Notes: generated by a model not told the origin, from the sequence alone. DNA of 64,000 nucleotides from CAVWQV01 sp963757115 (GCA_963757115.1 CAVWQV010000014.1:211416-275415), one strand, 5' to 3'; counted from the stretch's first letter, positions 37,515 through 46,193 are shown. Numbers and translations: made by a program.

Positions 37515-38721
37515 TTACCCGGTGATGGCGTCGCCGAACGGTACCCAGCCTTTGCCGTCGAACTTCACCAGCCGCATCTGTTTCAAAGGATAATAATCGC
37601 TCGGACTTGTTTTCACGCGGATGCCGGGCTGCAGCATAGGAAGCTCCATATCGAGGCTGGCCGCCTGGCGCATGATGTTCTCGCGCGACAGATCCTTTTC
37701 GCACTGCTTCAGCACCTGAACGAGGGTCTGGGCGCTGCAGTACCCATAGGCGTTGTTGACGTCCTTCAGATCGCCGTCCGGGTAGTATCGCTTCATCCAG
37801 TCGAGCCAGCCCTGGAAGCCCTTGTCGTTGGCCCACTGTGTGTCCGTCGGGTCCTTCAAGTAGGTCGTCGTTATCACGCCGACCGCCTTCTCTGGCCCAG
37901 CAGGGTTGATGCCGGTCGCAACCGACGAACCAGTGCTGGACACGATGAAAATGCGGGGCCGCCAGTCGATGTCGTACACTTTGCGAACACCCATGGCGAC
38001 GTCACTTGGGGATGCCGGTCTGGAACAGGACGTCGGCGCCACTCCCCTTGAGGGAGACCAATTGGCTGTCGATCGTCGGGTCCGTCACCTCGTAGGTGTT
38101 GCTCGCGACTATCATCTTGCCGGCACGGTCCCCCAGCCCGTCTCGAATGCCCTTGTAATAGTCCTTGCCTGAGTTGTCGTTCTGATAAAGCACGGCGATC
38201 TTCGCGTCAGGAGCGGTGGCGAGTATGTGCTTGGCGTAGATGTGCCCCTCGGTCTGATAGGTGGGCTGCCAACCCATGGTCCATGGGAACTTGTCGCGGT
38301 CCCCGAACTGGGTGGCGCCCGTAGCGAGGAACAAGGTGGGCACCTTGCGCTCGTTCAGGTATTTGCGGGTGGCGTTGTTGGTCGGCGTGCCGAGTGGCCC
38401 GAAGATGAACGCAACCTGGTCCTGCTCGACCATGCGGCGGGACAGCTCCACCGTTCGCGGCGGCACGTAGCCATCGTCGAGGCTCTCGAAGTTGAGTTTC
38501 CGGCCGTTGATGCCACCCATCTCGTTGATCATTTTGAAGTAGTTCGCTTCCGCCCGGCCGATCGTGCCGTAGGAGGAAGCCGGGCCGCTATATGGCATCG
38601 TCTGCCCGAACAGGATCTCCTGGTCGGTCACCCCCGGTGCGTTCTGGTTTTCGGCCCGAGCGGGAAGGATGGCGAACGTGGCAGCCCCGCCGAAAAGTGC
38701 GCGTCGTGTGGTCCGGAGCAT
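37515..38721 (-). pseudogene. ABC transporter substrate-binding protein (branched-chain amino acid type), frameshifted
   Basis: A periplasmic binding protein of about 400 residues after repair. The signal (MLRTTRRALFGGAATFAILPARA) is followed by the Peripla_BP_6 pattern: DQEILFGQTMPYSGPASSYG, GGINGRKLNF, VAFIFGPLGTPTN and IAVLYQNDNSGKDYYKG. The frame stops at FQTGIPK (38002). Removing one base near 38004 gives PKDVAMGVRKVYDIDWRP, continuing to 37515. No permease or ATPase genes adjoin, so it is an orphan binding protein. It is transcribed divergently from the dehydrogenase at 38817. Confidence 0.85.
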
Positions 38722-38816
38722 CTCGTTTTCTCGCGTCGAGCTTGATTTGTAAGCAGTCCGCGACGCTAATTGAGAGGGCGCGAGGGCGCAAGCAGATCGC
38801 GGACGGGGGGAGAACG

Positions 38817-39866
38817 ATGCGGGGCGTGGCCTTTCTCGGTGATCGTGAGCTTGAGCTAATGGATTTCCCCGATCCTACGCCGGGGCCGCATGACGTCGTC
38901 TTGGAGATGAAGGCGTCCGGCATGTGCGGCAGCGACCTCCATCAATACCGGAGGCCTAAAGGTGCCGGACAAGCGACGGGGCTCGCGTTGCCGGACCGCC
39001 CCGTGATCGTTGGCCATGAGCCTTGCGGCGTGGTCGCCGCAGTCGGGACCGCGGTAGGCCCCGCCCAGGCAAAGGTGGGCCAGCGCGTGATGGTCCACCA
39101 CTACCAGGGATGCACGAACTGCGAGCATTGCCGGGCGGGTTGGCAGCAACTCTGCCAAAATGTGCCCGTAAAGGTTTACGGCAACAACGCCGATGGTGGC
39201 CACGCCCCCTATATGCTGGTTCCCGCCAACACGCTTGTCGCCCTGCATGACGGACTGTCGTTCGAGGCTGGGGCAGCCATCGCTTGCGGCACAGGGACCG
39301 CTTATGGCGCACTGCGACGGATCAATCTGTCGGGCAACGACACGATAGCGATTTTCGGCCAGGGACCCGTCGGGCTTTCCGCCACTCAGCTCGCAAGCGC
39401 GATGGGCGCACGGGTCATTGCCCTCGACATCAGCCCCGAGCGGCTCGCCCGGGCGACCGAGTTCGGCGCGGACCAGGTCGTGAACCCGGGCACCAACGAC
39501 CCGGTGGCCGCCATCCGCGACCTCACGGGCGGGCGCGGTGCCGACCTGTCCCTCGACACCTCCGCTTCGCCGGCCGCGCGGATCGCCGCCGTGCGCGCTG
39601 TGAAAGTTTGGGGCACTTGCTGCTTCGTCGGCGAAGGCGGCGATGTCACGATCAACGTCAGCCCGGACATGCTACGTCGGCAAGTTTCGATCGTTGCGTC
39701 CTGGACATTCTCGAGCATCGGCCAGGAGGAGTGTGGGCGCTTCATCCTCGATCGAAAGGTCGACGTGGATAAGTTGTTCACTCATCGCTGGAAACTCGAC
39801 CAAGCGGCCGAAGCCTACCGCATCTTCGACCAACAGACCGAGGGCAAAGGGGTATTCCTGATGTAA
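38817..39866 (+). CDS. Zinc-dependent medium-chain alcohol/polyol dehydrogenase
   Basis: A 349-residue MDR enzyme. Catalytic zinc ligands are in ASGMCGSDLHQY and VGHEPCGVV. The structural zinc lobe is CTNCEHCRAGWQQLC. The Rossmann motif is IFGQGPVGLSATQLA, followed by the acidic ALDISPERL, which favours NAD. The sequence type fits sorbitol/threonine-dehydrogenase-like members. The ATG at 38817 follows GGGGGGAGAAC; the frame remains open upstream but would cross the divergent promoter. Physiological substrate unknown. Confidence 0.9.
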   Translation: MRGVAFLGDRELELMDFPDPTPGPHDVVLEMKASGMCGSDLHQYRRPKGAGQATGLALPDRPVIVGHEPCGVVAAVGTAVGPAQAKVGQRVMVHHYQGCTNCEHCRAGWQQLCQNVPVKVYGNNADGGHAPYMLVPANTLVALHDGLSFEAGAAIACGTGTAYGALRRINLSGNDTIAIFGQGPVGLSATQLASAMGARVIALDISPERLARATEFGADQVVNPGTNDPVAAIRDLTGGRGADLSLDTSASPAARIAAVRAVKVWGTCCFVGEGGDVTINVSPDMLRRQVSIVASWTFSSIGQEECGRFILDRKVDVDKLFTHRWKLDQAAEAYRIFDQQTEGKGVFLM

Positions 39867-40102
39867 TCGCGCCAGACCACCGCCTCATCACTTGCGGCCG
39901 CTGGCACCATCACGCCCCGCGCGGCACTCGGCAGCTTAAACGCGACAGTAGCTTCGAACCGCTCCAGCCCCTGCCGGTGTGAAAGCGCGAGCGCAAGCTG
40001 TCCCGAGGTCGATCTGTGGCGCTTACGCAAGGCAAGGCTACACAAGACGATCCAAACCGGGCACCACTATGCCGGTTGCATCATCTGAACCGGAGGTCGA
40101 CG

Positions 40103-40717
40103 ATGAAATTCTATTACGGTGCCGGCTCCTGCGCGCTCGGCATTCATGTGCTTCTGGAGGAGATAGGCAAGCCATACGAGGCGGTTCCTCTCAACCTCCG
40201 CGAAGGCGAGCAGTACCGCGAGCCTTTCGTCAGCCTGAACCCGAAATCCAAGGTGCCGACGCTCGTTCGGGACGACGGGTCTGTGCTGACCGAGTTCCCC
40301 GCCATCGCGTACTGGATCGCCCGCACCAACCCGGCGCAAAAGCTCTTGCCGGACGGGTTCGACGAGCAGGCCCGCGTGTTCGAGGCGATGGACTATGTCG
40401 TATCGACGGTGCACATGCAGGGCTTCGCGCGGCTGTTCCGCCCGACCAGCTACGCGCCGAACGCGTCCGACGAGGAAACAGTCAAGGCGCGCGGCAAGGA
40501 GATCGTCGAGAAAGGCTTTGCGCTGTTCGATAGAGCGCTCGCGGGCAAGCAGTTCCTGGCGGGCGGGTTTTCCGTCGCCGATTGCGCGCTGTTCTACATC
40601 GAAAGCTGGGCCGGCCGGTTCGGCATACCCTTGCCGTCAAACGTCCAGGCGCATTTCGACCGCATGAAGACGCGCCCGGCAGTCCAGGCTGCCCTCAAAG
40701 CGGAAGGCCTCGTCTAA
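40103..40717 (+). CDS. Glutathione S-transferase family protein
   Basis: A 204-residue two-domain GST. The thioredoxin-like domain (1-78) starts MKFYYGAGSCALGIHVLLEE, the beta-class pattern with Cys near residue 10, and has SKVPTLVRDDG with the cis-Pro and LTEFPAIAYWIA for the glutathione gamma-glutamyl site. The helical C-terminal domain (88-204) has FSVADCALFYIESW. CGGAGGTC precedes the ATG at ideal spacing. It is followed directly by a phosphatase gene starting at the next base. Confidence 0.92.
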   Translation: MKFYYGAGSCALGIHVLLEEIGKPYEAVPLNLREGEQYREPFVSLNPKSKVPTLVRDDGSVLTEFPAIAYWIARTNPAQKLLPDGFDEQARVFEAMDYVVSTVHMQGFARLFRPTSYAPNASDEETVKARGKEIVEKGFALFDRALAGKQFLAGGFSVADCALFYIESWAGRFGIPLPSNVQAHFDRMKTRPAVQAALKAEGLV

Positions 40718-41293
40718 GTGGGCGGTTTGCCGGCGGCGCTCACCGCGACCGGGTTCTGGTTCCTGCGCCACGGGGAGACGGACTGGAACGCTCGGGACCT
40801 TTCGCAAGGCAGTGTCGACGTGCCGCTTAATGCGAATGGAATGGCACAGGCGCAGGCGGCCACTGAGTGGATGCGCGGCCGGGGGATCGCCACCATTGTC
40901 TCGTCACCACTGTCGCGAGCCCGCGTCACCGCCGAGATTGCGGGTGCGGTGCTCGAACTCCCCGTGTTGTTCGATCCTGAACTCCGCGAGGTTGCCTTCG
41001 GCGTCCAGGAGGGCCAACCGATGGGCAGCTGGTACGACGTTTGGATAGCGGGCGATTTCACGCCCGAAGGTGCGGAGCCGTTCGCGGGTTTGCGGAACCG
41101 CGCCGTCCGGGCAATCAACCGCGCCCTTCTCCAGTCGGCCCCGGTGCTAGTGGTATCGCACGGCGCGCTGTTCCGGGCGGTCCGCTCCGCGATGGGCTTG
41201 GCGCCCAACATTCGCACCCCCAACGCGACGCCGATCTTCTGCCGGCCGCCTAGTGACGGTGGCGGTCCGTGGACGTTGGAGCCGGCGTTCTAG
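40718..41293 (+). CDS. Histidine phosphatase family protein (phosphoglycerate-mutase-like)
   Basis: A 191-residue branch-1 histidine phosphatase. The catalytic RHG motif is FLRHGETDWNARD; the second Arg is in SSPLSRARVTAE, the acid in LREVAFGVQEG, and the second His in LVVSHGALFRAV. The GTG start at 40718 is the first base after the GST stop, so the two are coupled. Substrate is not predictable from sequence; roles range from cofactor to sugar phosphate dephosphorylation. Confidence 0.88.
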   Translation: MGGLPAALTATGFWFLRHGETDWNARDLSQGSVDVPLNANGMAQAQAATEWMRGRGIATIVSSPLSRARVTAEIAGAVLELPVLFDPELREVAFGVQEGQPMGSWYDVWIAGDFTPEGAEPFAGLRNRAVRAINRALLQSAPVLVVSHGALFRAVRSAMGLAPNIRTPNATPIFCRPPSDGGGPWTLEPAF

Positions 41294-41559
41294 GCGCTCG
41301 AGTTTGCTGAAGGGCAGTTCGTCGGGATCAGGTCGGGGCAGGTAGGTTCAGCGTCGGTCCCCCTCCGCTCGGTCGCTTCTCGTGGTGAGGATCAGCCGTC
41401 CTTGTTTGCTGAGGCCCGCGGTTTGCTGAGGCCCGCGCGAGCGGGCGCGCGGCGGGTCGGTTTGAAGTCCTCCGACCGGGTGAGGGTCTCGCGGTGCGTC
41501 GGCTGCACCGGCTTGAAGTGCGGATACGGCTGTCCTAGAACCCGGGTTCCGCGCCATTG

Positions 41560-41633
41560 GTCCCGTTCGTCTAGAGGCCCAGGACACCGCCCTCTCACGG
41601 CGGTAACAGGGGTTCGAAATCCCCTACGGGACG
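41560..41633 (+). tRNA. tRNA-Glu (anticodon CTC)
   Basis: Acceptor GTCCCGT pairs with ACGGGAC, D-arm CGTCTAGAGGCCCAGGAC, anticodon CTC in CCGCCCTCTCACGGCGG, T-arm CAGGGGTTCGAAATCCCCT. CCA is not encoded. Everything downstream in the window is accessory in character, so this gene is a candidate island insertion site. Confidence 0.96.
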
Positions 41634-41739
41634 GCATGCCATTCAATTGCATAGCTGGACGCTTTCGCGTTGCACTGTGGTCCATACGGCAAATATGCGG
41701 CATGGATGCTACCGGACGATGCGGGACGGATGCCCGTCC

Positions 41740-41829
41740 GTCCCGGAGACGGGATACGTTGCCCCGCTTGGCGGGTCGGATCACGGGTTTGATCAGCGCC
41801 CACTCCGGATCCCTCAGTCGTTCTGATAG
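41740..41829 (-). pseudogene. IS5/IS4-type transposase N-terminal remnant
   Basis: About 30 codons read LSERLRDPEWALIKPVIRP followed by AKRGN, close to the conserved start of IS5-family transposases (D-x-EWALI-x-P-x-x-PPAKRG). Nothing recognisable follows. The remnant lies about 100 bases from tRNA-Glu. The rest of 41634-41960 holds no other feature I can support. Confidence 0.45.
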
Positions 41830-41960
41830 AGCAATCCGCGCCCGTCCGCCGCCCGCCCGCAGATGCTCCGTCGTCCACGTCATCTCCGCCCTCGCCAATC
41901 GTCTTTGCGGAGAAGCGAATCAGATCCAATTCCCAGGATTAAACTTCTTTCCGGATCGGC

Positions 41961-42209
41961 TCAGATTACCGCTACATCCTCGCCCGCCGGTGCCCCGAGG
42001 CTTGCCTGTAAGGCCTCAATCAACACCTTCAGGTCGGCATCAGACAATCGTTCCACGAACTCGTTGACGCGCGCCGCCCAAGCCACGTCCTCACTCCCTC
42101 GATGAGGGTCGAGGTATTCCAAAAGCGCGCTAATCGGCCACACAGCGCCCGCTCTGCGGCTCTTGGCCTCCAGCTGGCGGACGCGAGCGGAAAGGCGGGC
42201 GACGGTCAA
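41961..42209 (-). CDS. Hypothetical protein, 3'-truncated copy in the duplication
   Basis: An 82-residue protein with a helical N-terminus (MTVARLSARVRQLEAKSRR) and ALLEYLDPHRGSEDVAWAA, then FVERLSDADLKVLIEALQAS. The TTG start overlaps the DUF5681 stop (TTGA), so the two are coupled. The duplication boundary at 41978 replaces its C-terminus with a short DVAVI tail. The second copy at 43.0-43.4 kb keeps a longer C-terminus but has a damaged start. Function unknown. Confidence 0.55.
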   Translation of the reverse strand: MTVARLSARVRQLEAKSRRAGAVWPISALLEYLDPHRGSEDVAWAARVNEFVERLSDADLKVLIEALQASLGAPAGEDVAVI

Positions 42210-42514
42210 GGCTTTTGCCCCTGATCGGGTGCTGGGTGCCGCATTTCAAGTGCAGCGATACGCCCCTCGAGCTCTGCCGTTTCGAAAGCTCGACGGTGCT
42301 GTTCGAGCAGCGCGCTTATACCCGCGGCTTCAACAACGCTCAAACGCCCATCACGAACGGCATCGATCACAGCGCCAAGCGCGATCGGCAAATCGGCAGC
42401 TTTGTGGATCGGGGGCAGATCGATCATCATGGGCCGGCCTTTCCGCTCCGGCCATAACCGGCGCAGCAAAATGTCTGCCGATCGGACGTCCCCCGACAGC
42501 GCATCCTGCACTAC
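41978..42514. repeat. Direct repeat A, copy 1 (537 bp)
   Basis: Matches 43146-43684 almost base for base, with two single-base insertions and a few substitutions in the second copy. It spans most of the 82-residue gene and the C-terminal half of the DUF5681 gene. The two copies are offset by 1,168-1,170 bp and enclose the 162-bp tandem repeat. Confidence 0.92.
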
Positions 42515-42670
42515 CCGCTGGAGTACAGCCTGCGCCGAGCCTTCGCCGATAGCGTCCAAGGCAAGCAGCGCCCTGTGCCGCACGCCTGGTTTGGCGCCAG
42601 CCGGGTTGCCCGACCGCCCCGGCTGAAATCGACCCTGCAAACGCCCTGCCCTGGCAGGTTCGCTCGTCAT
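42206..42670 (-). CDS. DUF5681 domain-containing protein
   Basis: About 154 residues. The N-terminus has the DUF5681 signature GRFQPGRSGNPAGAKPG (about 13-29), a basic, DNA-binding-like segment. Helices follow, with RSADILLRRLWPERKGRP and a C-terminal coiled coil (LLEQHRRAFETAELEGRIAALEM). DUF5681 proteins are frequent in prophage-like and mobile regions of alphaproteobacteria, sometimes next to terminase-like genes; function is not established. Start at 42670 (MTSEPARAG) puts the motif near the N-terminus. Confidence 0.75.
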   Translation of the reverse strand: MTSEPARAGRLQGRFQPGRSGNPAGAKPGVRHRALLALDAIGEGSAQAVLQRVVQDALSGDVRSADILLRRLWPERKGRPMMIDLPPIHKAADLPIALGAVIDAVRDGRLSVVEAAGISALLEQHRRAFETAELEGRIAALEMRHPAPDQGQKP

Positions 42671-42692
42671 CTTCGGTCTTCCTCTCACGCCC

Positions 42693-43018
42693 GCAACTCC
42701 ACAATGGTGCCCATCTGGATGTGGGAACGGTTGGTAGCTTAGGCCGTTGGCGTTCGCCTCCGCCGGCCCAAAGGGCGCTGGCTCTCCAGGATCGCAATCT
42801 TCTCATGCAGCAGGTCGCGTTTGGAGCGAAACGCTCACCCCTTGGCCGGATTTGGCAACTCCACAATGGTGCCCATCTGGATGTGGGAACGGTTGGTAGC
42901 TTAGGCCGTTGGCGTTCGCCTCCGCCGGCCCAAAGGGCGCTGGCTCTCCAGGATCGCAATCTTCTCATGCAGCAGGTCGCGTTTGGAGAGAAACGCTCAC
43001 CCCTGGCCGGATTTGGCA
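42693..43018. repeat. Two tandem copies of a 162-bp unit
   Basis: The unit beginning GCAACTCCACAATGG at 42693 recurs at 42855 with only a few differences. 162 is a multiple of three, so frames pass through both copies. On the minus strand one frame of each unit reads LLHEKIAILESQRPLGRRRR before a stop, like the end of a small coiled-coil protein. Confidence 0.9.
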
Positions 43019-43379
43019 TAACGAAACGTTAAACGAGGGCGACCGGCTGCCGAGTGAATTACCCGCGCCTCGCGTAGAATCTCGAATTCTATCGCGTCCG
43101 CGTCGGCTTGGTTGATCAGCAGCGTGTGCGTGGGCGGGTTGCATCCCTCGCCCGCCGGTGCCCCGAGGCTTGCCTGTAAGGCCTCAATCAACACCTTCAG
43201 GTCGGCATCAGACAATCGTTCCACGAACTCGTTGACGCGCGCCGCCCAAGCCACGTCCTCACTCCTTCGATGAGGGTCGAGGTATTCCAAAAGCGCGCTA
43301 ATGGGCCACACAGCGCCCGCTCTGCGGCTCTTGGCCTCCAGCTTGGCGGACGCGAGCGGGAAAGGCGGGCGACGGTCAA
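42997..43379 (-). pseudogene. Second copy of the hypothetical gene, frameshifted near its start
   Basis: This copy matches the 41961-42209 gene but carries two inserted bases near 43340-43352, so MTVARLS is out of frame with KLEAKSRRAGAVW. Its C-terminus is longer (THTLLINQADADAIEFEILR onward) and probably represents the original end of the protein. Together the two copies define an ancestral product of about 125 residues. Confidence 0.6.
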
Positions 43380-43684
43380 GGCTTTTGCCCCTGATCGGGT
43401 GCTGGGTGCCGCATTTCAAGTGCAGCGATACGCCCCTCGAGCTCTGCCGTTTCGAAAGCTCGACGGTGCTGTTCGAGCAGCGCGCTTATACCCGCGGCTT
43501 CAACAACGCTCAAACGCCCATCACGAACGGCATCGATCACAGCGCCAAGCGCGATCGGCAAATCGGCAGCTTTGTGGATCGGGGGCAGATCGATCATCAT
43601 GGGCCGGCCTTTCCGCTCCGGCCATAACCGGCGCAGCAAAATGTCTGCCGATCGGACGTCCCCCGACAGCGCATCCTGCACTAC
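43146..43684. repeat. Direct repeat A, copy 2
   Basis: Second copy of the segment at 41978-42514. It stops abruptly at 43684, exactly where a TAGAGTTTCCGGCCTATT sequence like the IS3 end begins, so an IS event probably cut the duplication. Confidence 0.9.
43376..43684 (-). pseudogene. DUF5681 gene, 5'-truncated copy
   Basis: Contains VVQDALSGDVRSADILLRRL and the C-terminal coiled coil of the intact DUF5681 gene, but the DUF5681 signature and start are lost at the repeat boundary at 43684. The remaining frame runs into unrelated IS-flanking sequence. Confidence 0.7.
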
Positions 43685-43775
43685 TAGAGTTTCCGGCCTA
43701 TTGCTCTGCACCCAATCTTTGGACCGCCGGAGGCTAGAGTTTCCGGCCTATTTTCCGGGTGACGTGCTGGGTGCT

Positions 43776-43915
43776 TCACCGGGAAATCTGCAGTGAGATC
43801 GGCACCTTATTGCCGATCGCGCCGTGCGGCCGCTCCTCGTTGTAGTATCTGCGCCAAGCCTCCAACTTTTCGCGCGCGTCGGCAAGCGTCAGGAACCAGT
43901 GCGCGTTCAGGCATT
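43776..43915 (-). pseudogene. IS3 OrfB transposase, 3' part
   Basis: Encodes NAHWFLTLADAREKLEAWRR then YYNEERPHGAIGNKVPISLQ, the standard rve C-terminus. It joins in perfect frame to the 5' part at 45510-46193 (RAECL-NAHW) when the IS1595-type element and one 8-bp target copy are removed. Confidence 0.85.
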
Positions 43916-43985
43916 CGGCTTTAGGTAGCAGGTGCACCAATTTGGCGGCTGTCGCGCAAATCGCGGCCGTCGTTTCATTGTCAGC

Positions 43986-44453
43986 ATGTCAGATCCGCTG
44001 GTTGTTCAGTCGCTGAGAGGCATGCGCGCCGAGATTCTCGGCCGGATCGCGGCCTACGAGGCGCAGATCGCTCAGGCGAAGCATGATCTCGCTCATCTCA
44101 GTGCGACGCTTCGGCTGTTCACTGAACCGGAAAAGCAGCGCGCGCGCTATCTGGTGAGCCACGGCTTCTTCAAGAAGGGGGAAATTGCTGACCTTTGCGT
44201 CGGTCAGCTCGAGGTGGACGGTGCGATGACGACGCGCGAGCTCGCGGAGCGGGTGATGGCGGCCCGTCAGCTCGACGTCGCCGATGCCACGCTACGCAAC
44301 TCGGTGGTCTTCAAGGTCGTCCAGGCGCTGCGCCATGCTAAACGGCGTCGCCTCGTGAGGATGGTGGAGAGGCGTAAAGGAATGTGCGTGTGGGCGCCCG
44401 GCGACGCGGTCACGCGGCGCGTCGTTGCCAGTAGCCCTTCCAGTTCCGGCTGA
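43986..44453 (+). CDS. Passenger protein carried by the IS1595-type element
   Basis: A 155-residue protein of unknown function. The first 55 residues form a coiled coil (RAEILGRIAAYEAQIAQAKH, then DLAHLSATLRLF). The rest looks like a winged-helix fold: AMTTRELAERVMAARQLDV, ATLRNSVVFKVVQALRHAK, then basic RRRLVRMVERRKGMCVWAPG. It lies wholly inside the element and its last 44 bases overlap the convergent transposase gene. A DNA-binding regulatory or target-related role for the element is inference. Confidence 0.75.
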   Translation: MSDPLVVQSLRGMRAEILGRIAAYEAQIAQAKHDLAHLSATLRLFTEPEKQRARYLVSHGFFKKGEIADLCVGQLEVDGAMTTRELAERVMAARQLDVADATLRNSVVFKVVQALRHAKRRRLVRMVERRKGMCVWAPGDAVTRRVVASSPSSSG

Positions 44454-45372
44454 CGGAAGTGGCCAGCACCTTTCCGATCAGCCGATCGGCGAGAGCACCG
44501 TTGCTCTCATCACGGTGGTCCTCCAGCCAGGCAGCATGAACCGCATAGGCGCCAAGATGGCGGCCATCGATCCGGTGATGTTGGCCGGCAATCATGCGCC
44601 GTAGCCGGGAGAAATAACTTTCGGTCTGGTTGATGTGGACACCATCGCGGCTATAGGCGGCTGAGTGATTGATCCGCTCCATCGCAAAGGCCGGCTCAAG
44701 CAGATCCCAGTGCGCGACCTCGTCGGCCGAGATGATGGAGCCGGGCGCGATCCTTGTCCGGGCAAACTCGATTCCCTCTGCCTCGCGAACGAAGGTGCGG
44801 GTCAAAATACGCCCACCGCGCTGGCGCAGCGCCACGACCACGCGCCGTTTGCCGCTCCGGTTCTCGAGGAGACGGCGATCGATGCGCTCTTCTCTCCTGT
44901 TCGCAGGGCGGACATGGCCGCCGAACGCGGTGCCATCCACCTCGACCTCGCCGGCAAGCGTGACGTCGCGCGTCTCCGAGGCCATCGCCTCGCGCAGCTT
45001 GTGCATCAATACGAATGCGGTTTTGTGCTGCACGTTCAGATCACGAGACAGCTGCACCGCCGACAGGCCCTTGGAGGCATTGACCACGAGACAGATCGCT
45101 GCGAGCAGATCGACGAAACCGAGCTTGCGGGAGGCGAAAATCGTTCCGGACGTTACGCTGAACTGTGAGTGGCAGGCCGCGCACTTGAATCGCCGACGGG
45201 TGGAGAGATCGTAAACGTCGAGGCATCCGCATGCTGGACAGATCGGCGCCCCATCGGTCTGTGGCCAGCGCAGCGAGCAGAACCGGCGATACGCAGCCTC
45301 CTCGCCTTCCGTATAGATCGTCTTCAAGGACAGGGTCCGCGCAGCGGCGGAAAGCAGAAAGCTTTGAGACAT
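44410..45372 (-). CDS. IS1595-family transposase
   Basis: A 320-residue ISXO2-like DDE transposase. The N-terminal zinc ribbon has PICPACGCLDVY and RFKCAACHSQFSVTSGTIF. A helix-turn-helix follows (SKGLSAVQLSRDLNVQHKTA). The catalytic core has Asp in GEVEVDGTAFGG, Asp in SIISADEVAHW, and HINQTESYFSRLRRM with the third acid. The start ATG at 45372 gives the usual N-terminus; the frame remains open upstream into the IS3 sequence. Confidence 0.92.
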   Translation of the reverse strand: MSQSFLLSAAARTLSLKTIYTEGEEAAYRRFCSLRWPQTDGAPICPACGCLDVYDLSTRRRFKCAACHSQFSVTSGTIFASRKLGFVDLLAAICLVVNASKGLSAVQLSRDLNVQHKTAFVLMHKLREAMASETRDVTLAGEVEVDGTAFGGHVRPANRREERIDRRLLENRSGKRRVVVALRQRGGRILTRTFVREAEGIEFARTRIAPGSIISADEVAHWDLLEPAFAMERINHSAAYSRDGVHINQTESYFSRLRRMIAGQHHRIDGRHLGAYAVHAAWLEDHRDESNGALADRLIGKVLATSVSRNWKGYWQRRAA

Positions 45373-45509
45373 CAACCCGTCTGCCGACAACCCGATGTTC
45401 TTATTATGTTCCTGGAATTCCGAGTTTGGCAAGGCCCAATCCAAGCGTCCTAAAACACAGCAATTACAGTACTCTAAGGGAGAGTTGGTGCGTCTGCTAC
45501 CTAAAGCCG

Positions 45510-46193
45510 CAGGCATTCCGCCCGGAAGCGACCGTTGAAGGCTTCGATGAACGCATTGTCCGTCGGCTTGCCTGGCCGCGAGAAGTCCAAGATGACTTCG
45601 TTGGCGTAAGCCCAAAGGTCGAGATCGCGAGAAATAAACTCTGAGCCATGGTCAACCCGGATCGCCTTGGGGTAGCCGATAACCGCACAGGTCTGCTCGA
45701 GCGCCAGGACAACGTCCTCAGCTCGGTAGCTGAACCGTGGATCGACGATCGGCGAGAACCGCGAGAAGGTGTCGACCACGGTGAGCACCCGGATCTTCTT
45801 CCCGGTCGCCAGCTGGTCATGCACGAAGTCCATCGCCCAGGTCTCGTTGGGCTGCGTGGCCTGTTGACGGTCGTCGCGCAGCTTCGCCTTGACCCGCCGC
45901 TTCGGCGTTTTGTTGCGCAGCTGCAGGCCCAACTCGTGGTAGATCCTGTAGACCTTCTTGGTGTTCACACGCCAACCCTCCCGACGCAGCACCACTTGCA
46001 CGCGGCGATAGCCGTAGCGCACGCGGGTCGCGGAGATCTCCTTGATCCTGGCTTCAGATCCGGCCTGATCGTGCCGACGGGATCTGTAGTGGTAGGTGGA
46101 CGTATCGACCTCGAGGACCCGGCAAGCACGCCGGATCGAGACACCCCATTCACCACGAACCGCGTCGACCAGCTTGCGCTTGCGAGCAGGCCT
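45510..46193 (-). pseudogene. IS3 OrfB transposase, 5' part
   Basis: The rve-type integrase core. HTH_21 region SIRRACRVLEVDTSTYHYRS, then YGYRRVQVVLRREGW, NETWAMDFVHDQLATG (first Asp), VDHGSEFISRDL (second Asp), and NAFIEAFNGRFRAECL (catalytic Glu). It is in the -1 frame relative to orfA, as usual for IS3 where frameshifting makes OrfAB. It is cut at RAECL by the IS1595-type insertion. Confidence 0.88.

Larger units (their letters stand above)
43916..45509 (-). mobile_element. Complete IS1595-family element (1,594 bp) with passenger gene
   Basis: Ends carry inverted repeats of about 24 bp: CGGCTTTAGGTAGCAGGTGC at the left, and CGGCTTTAGGTAGCAGACGC read inward from the right, both continuing ACCAA. 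Flanking 8-bp target duplications CAGGCATT lie at 43908-43915 and 45510-45517, the size expected for IS1595. The element contains a transposase gene on the minus strand and a passenger gene on the plus strand, overlapping tail to tail. Clean duplications and intact ends suggest recent insertion. Confidence 0.9.

Noticed and set aside
42693..43018. CRISPR array
   Set aside because: Only two long (162-bp) units without spacers and no cas genes; it is a tandem duplication.
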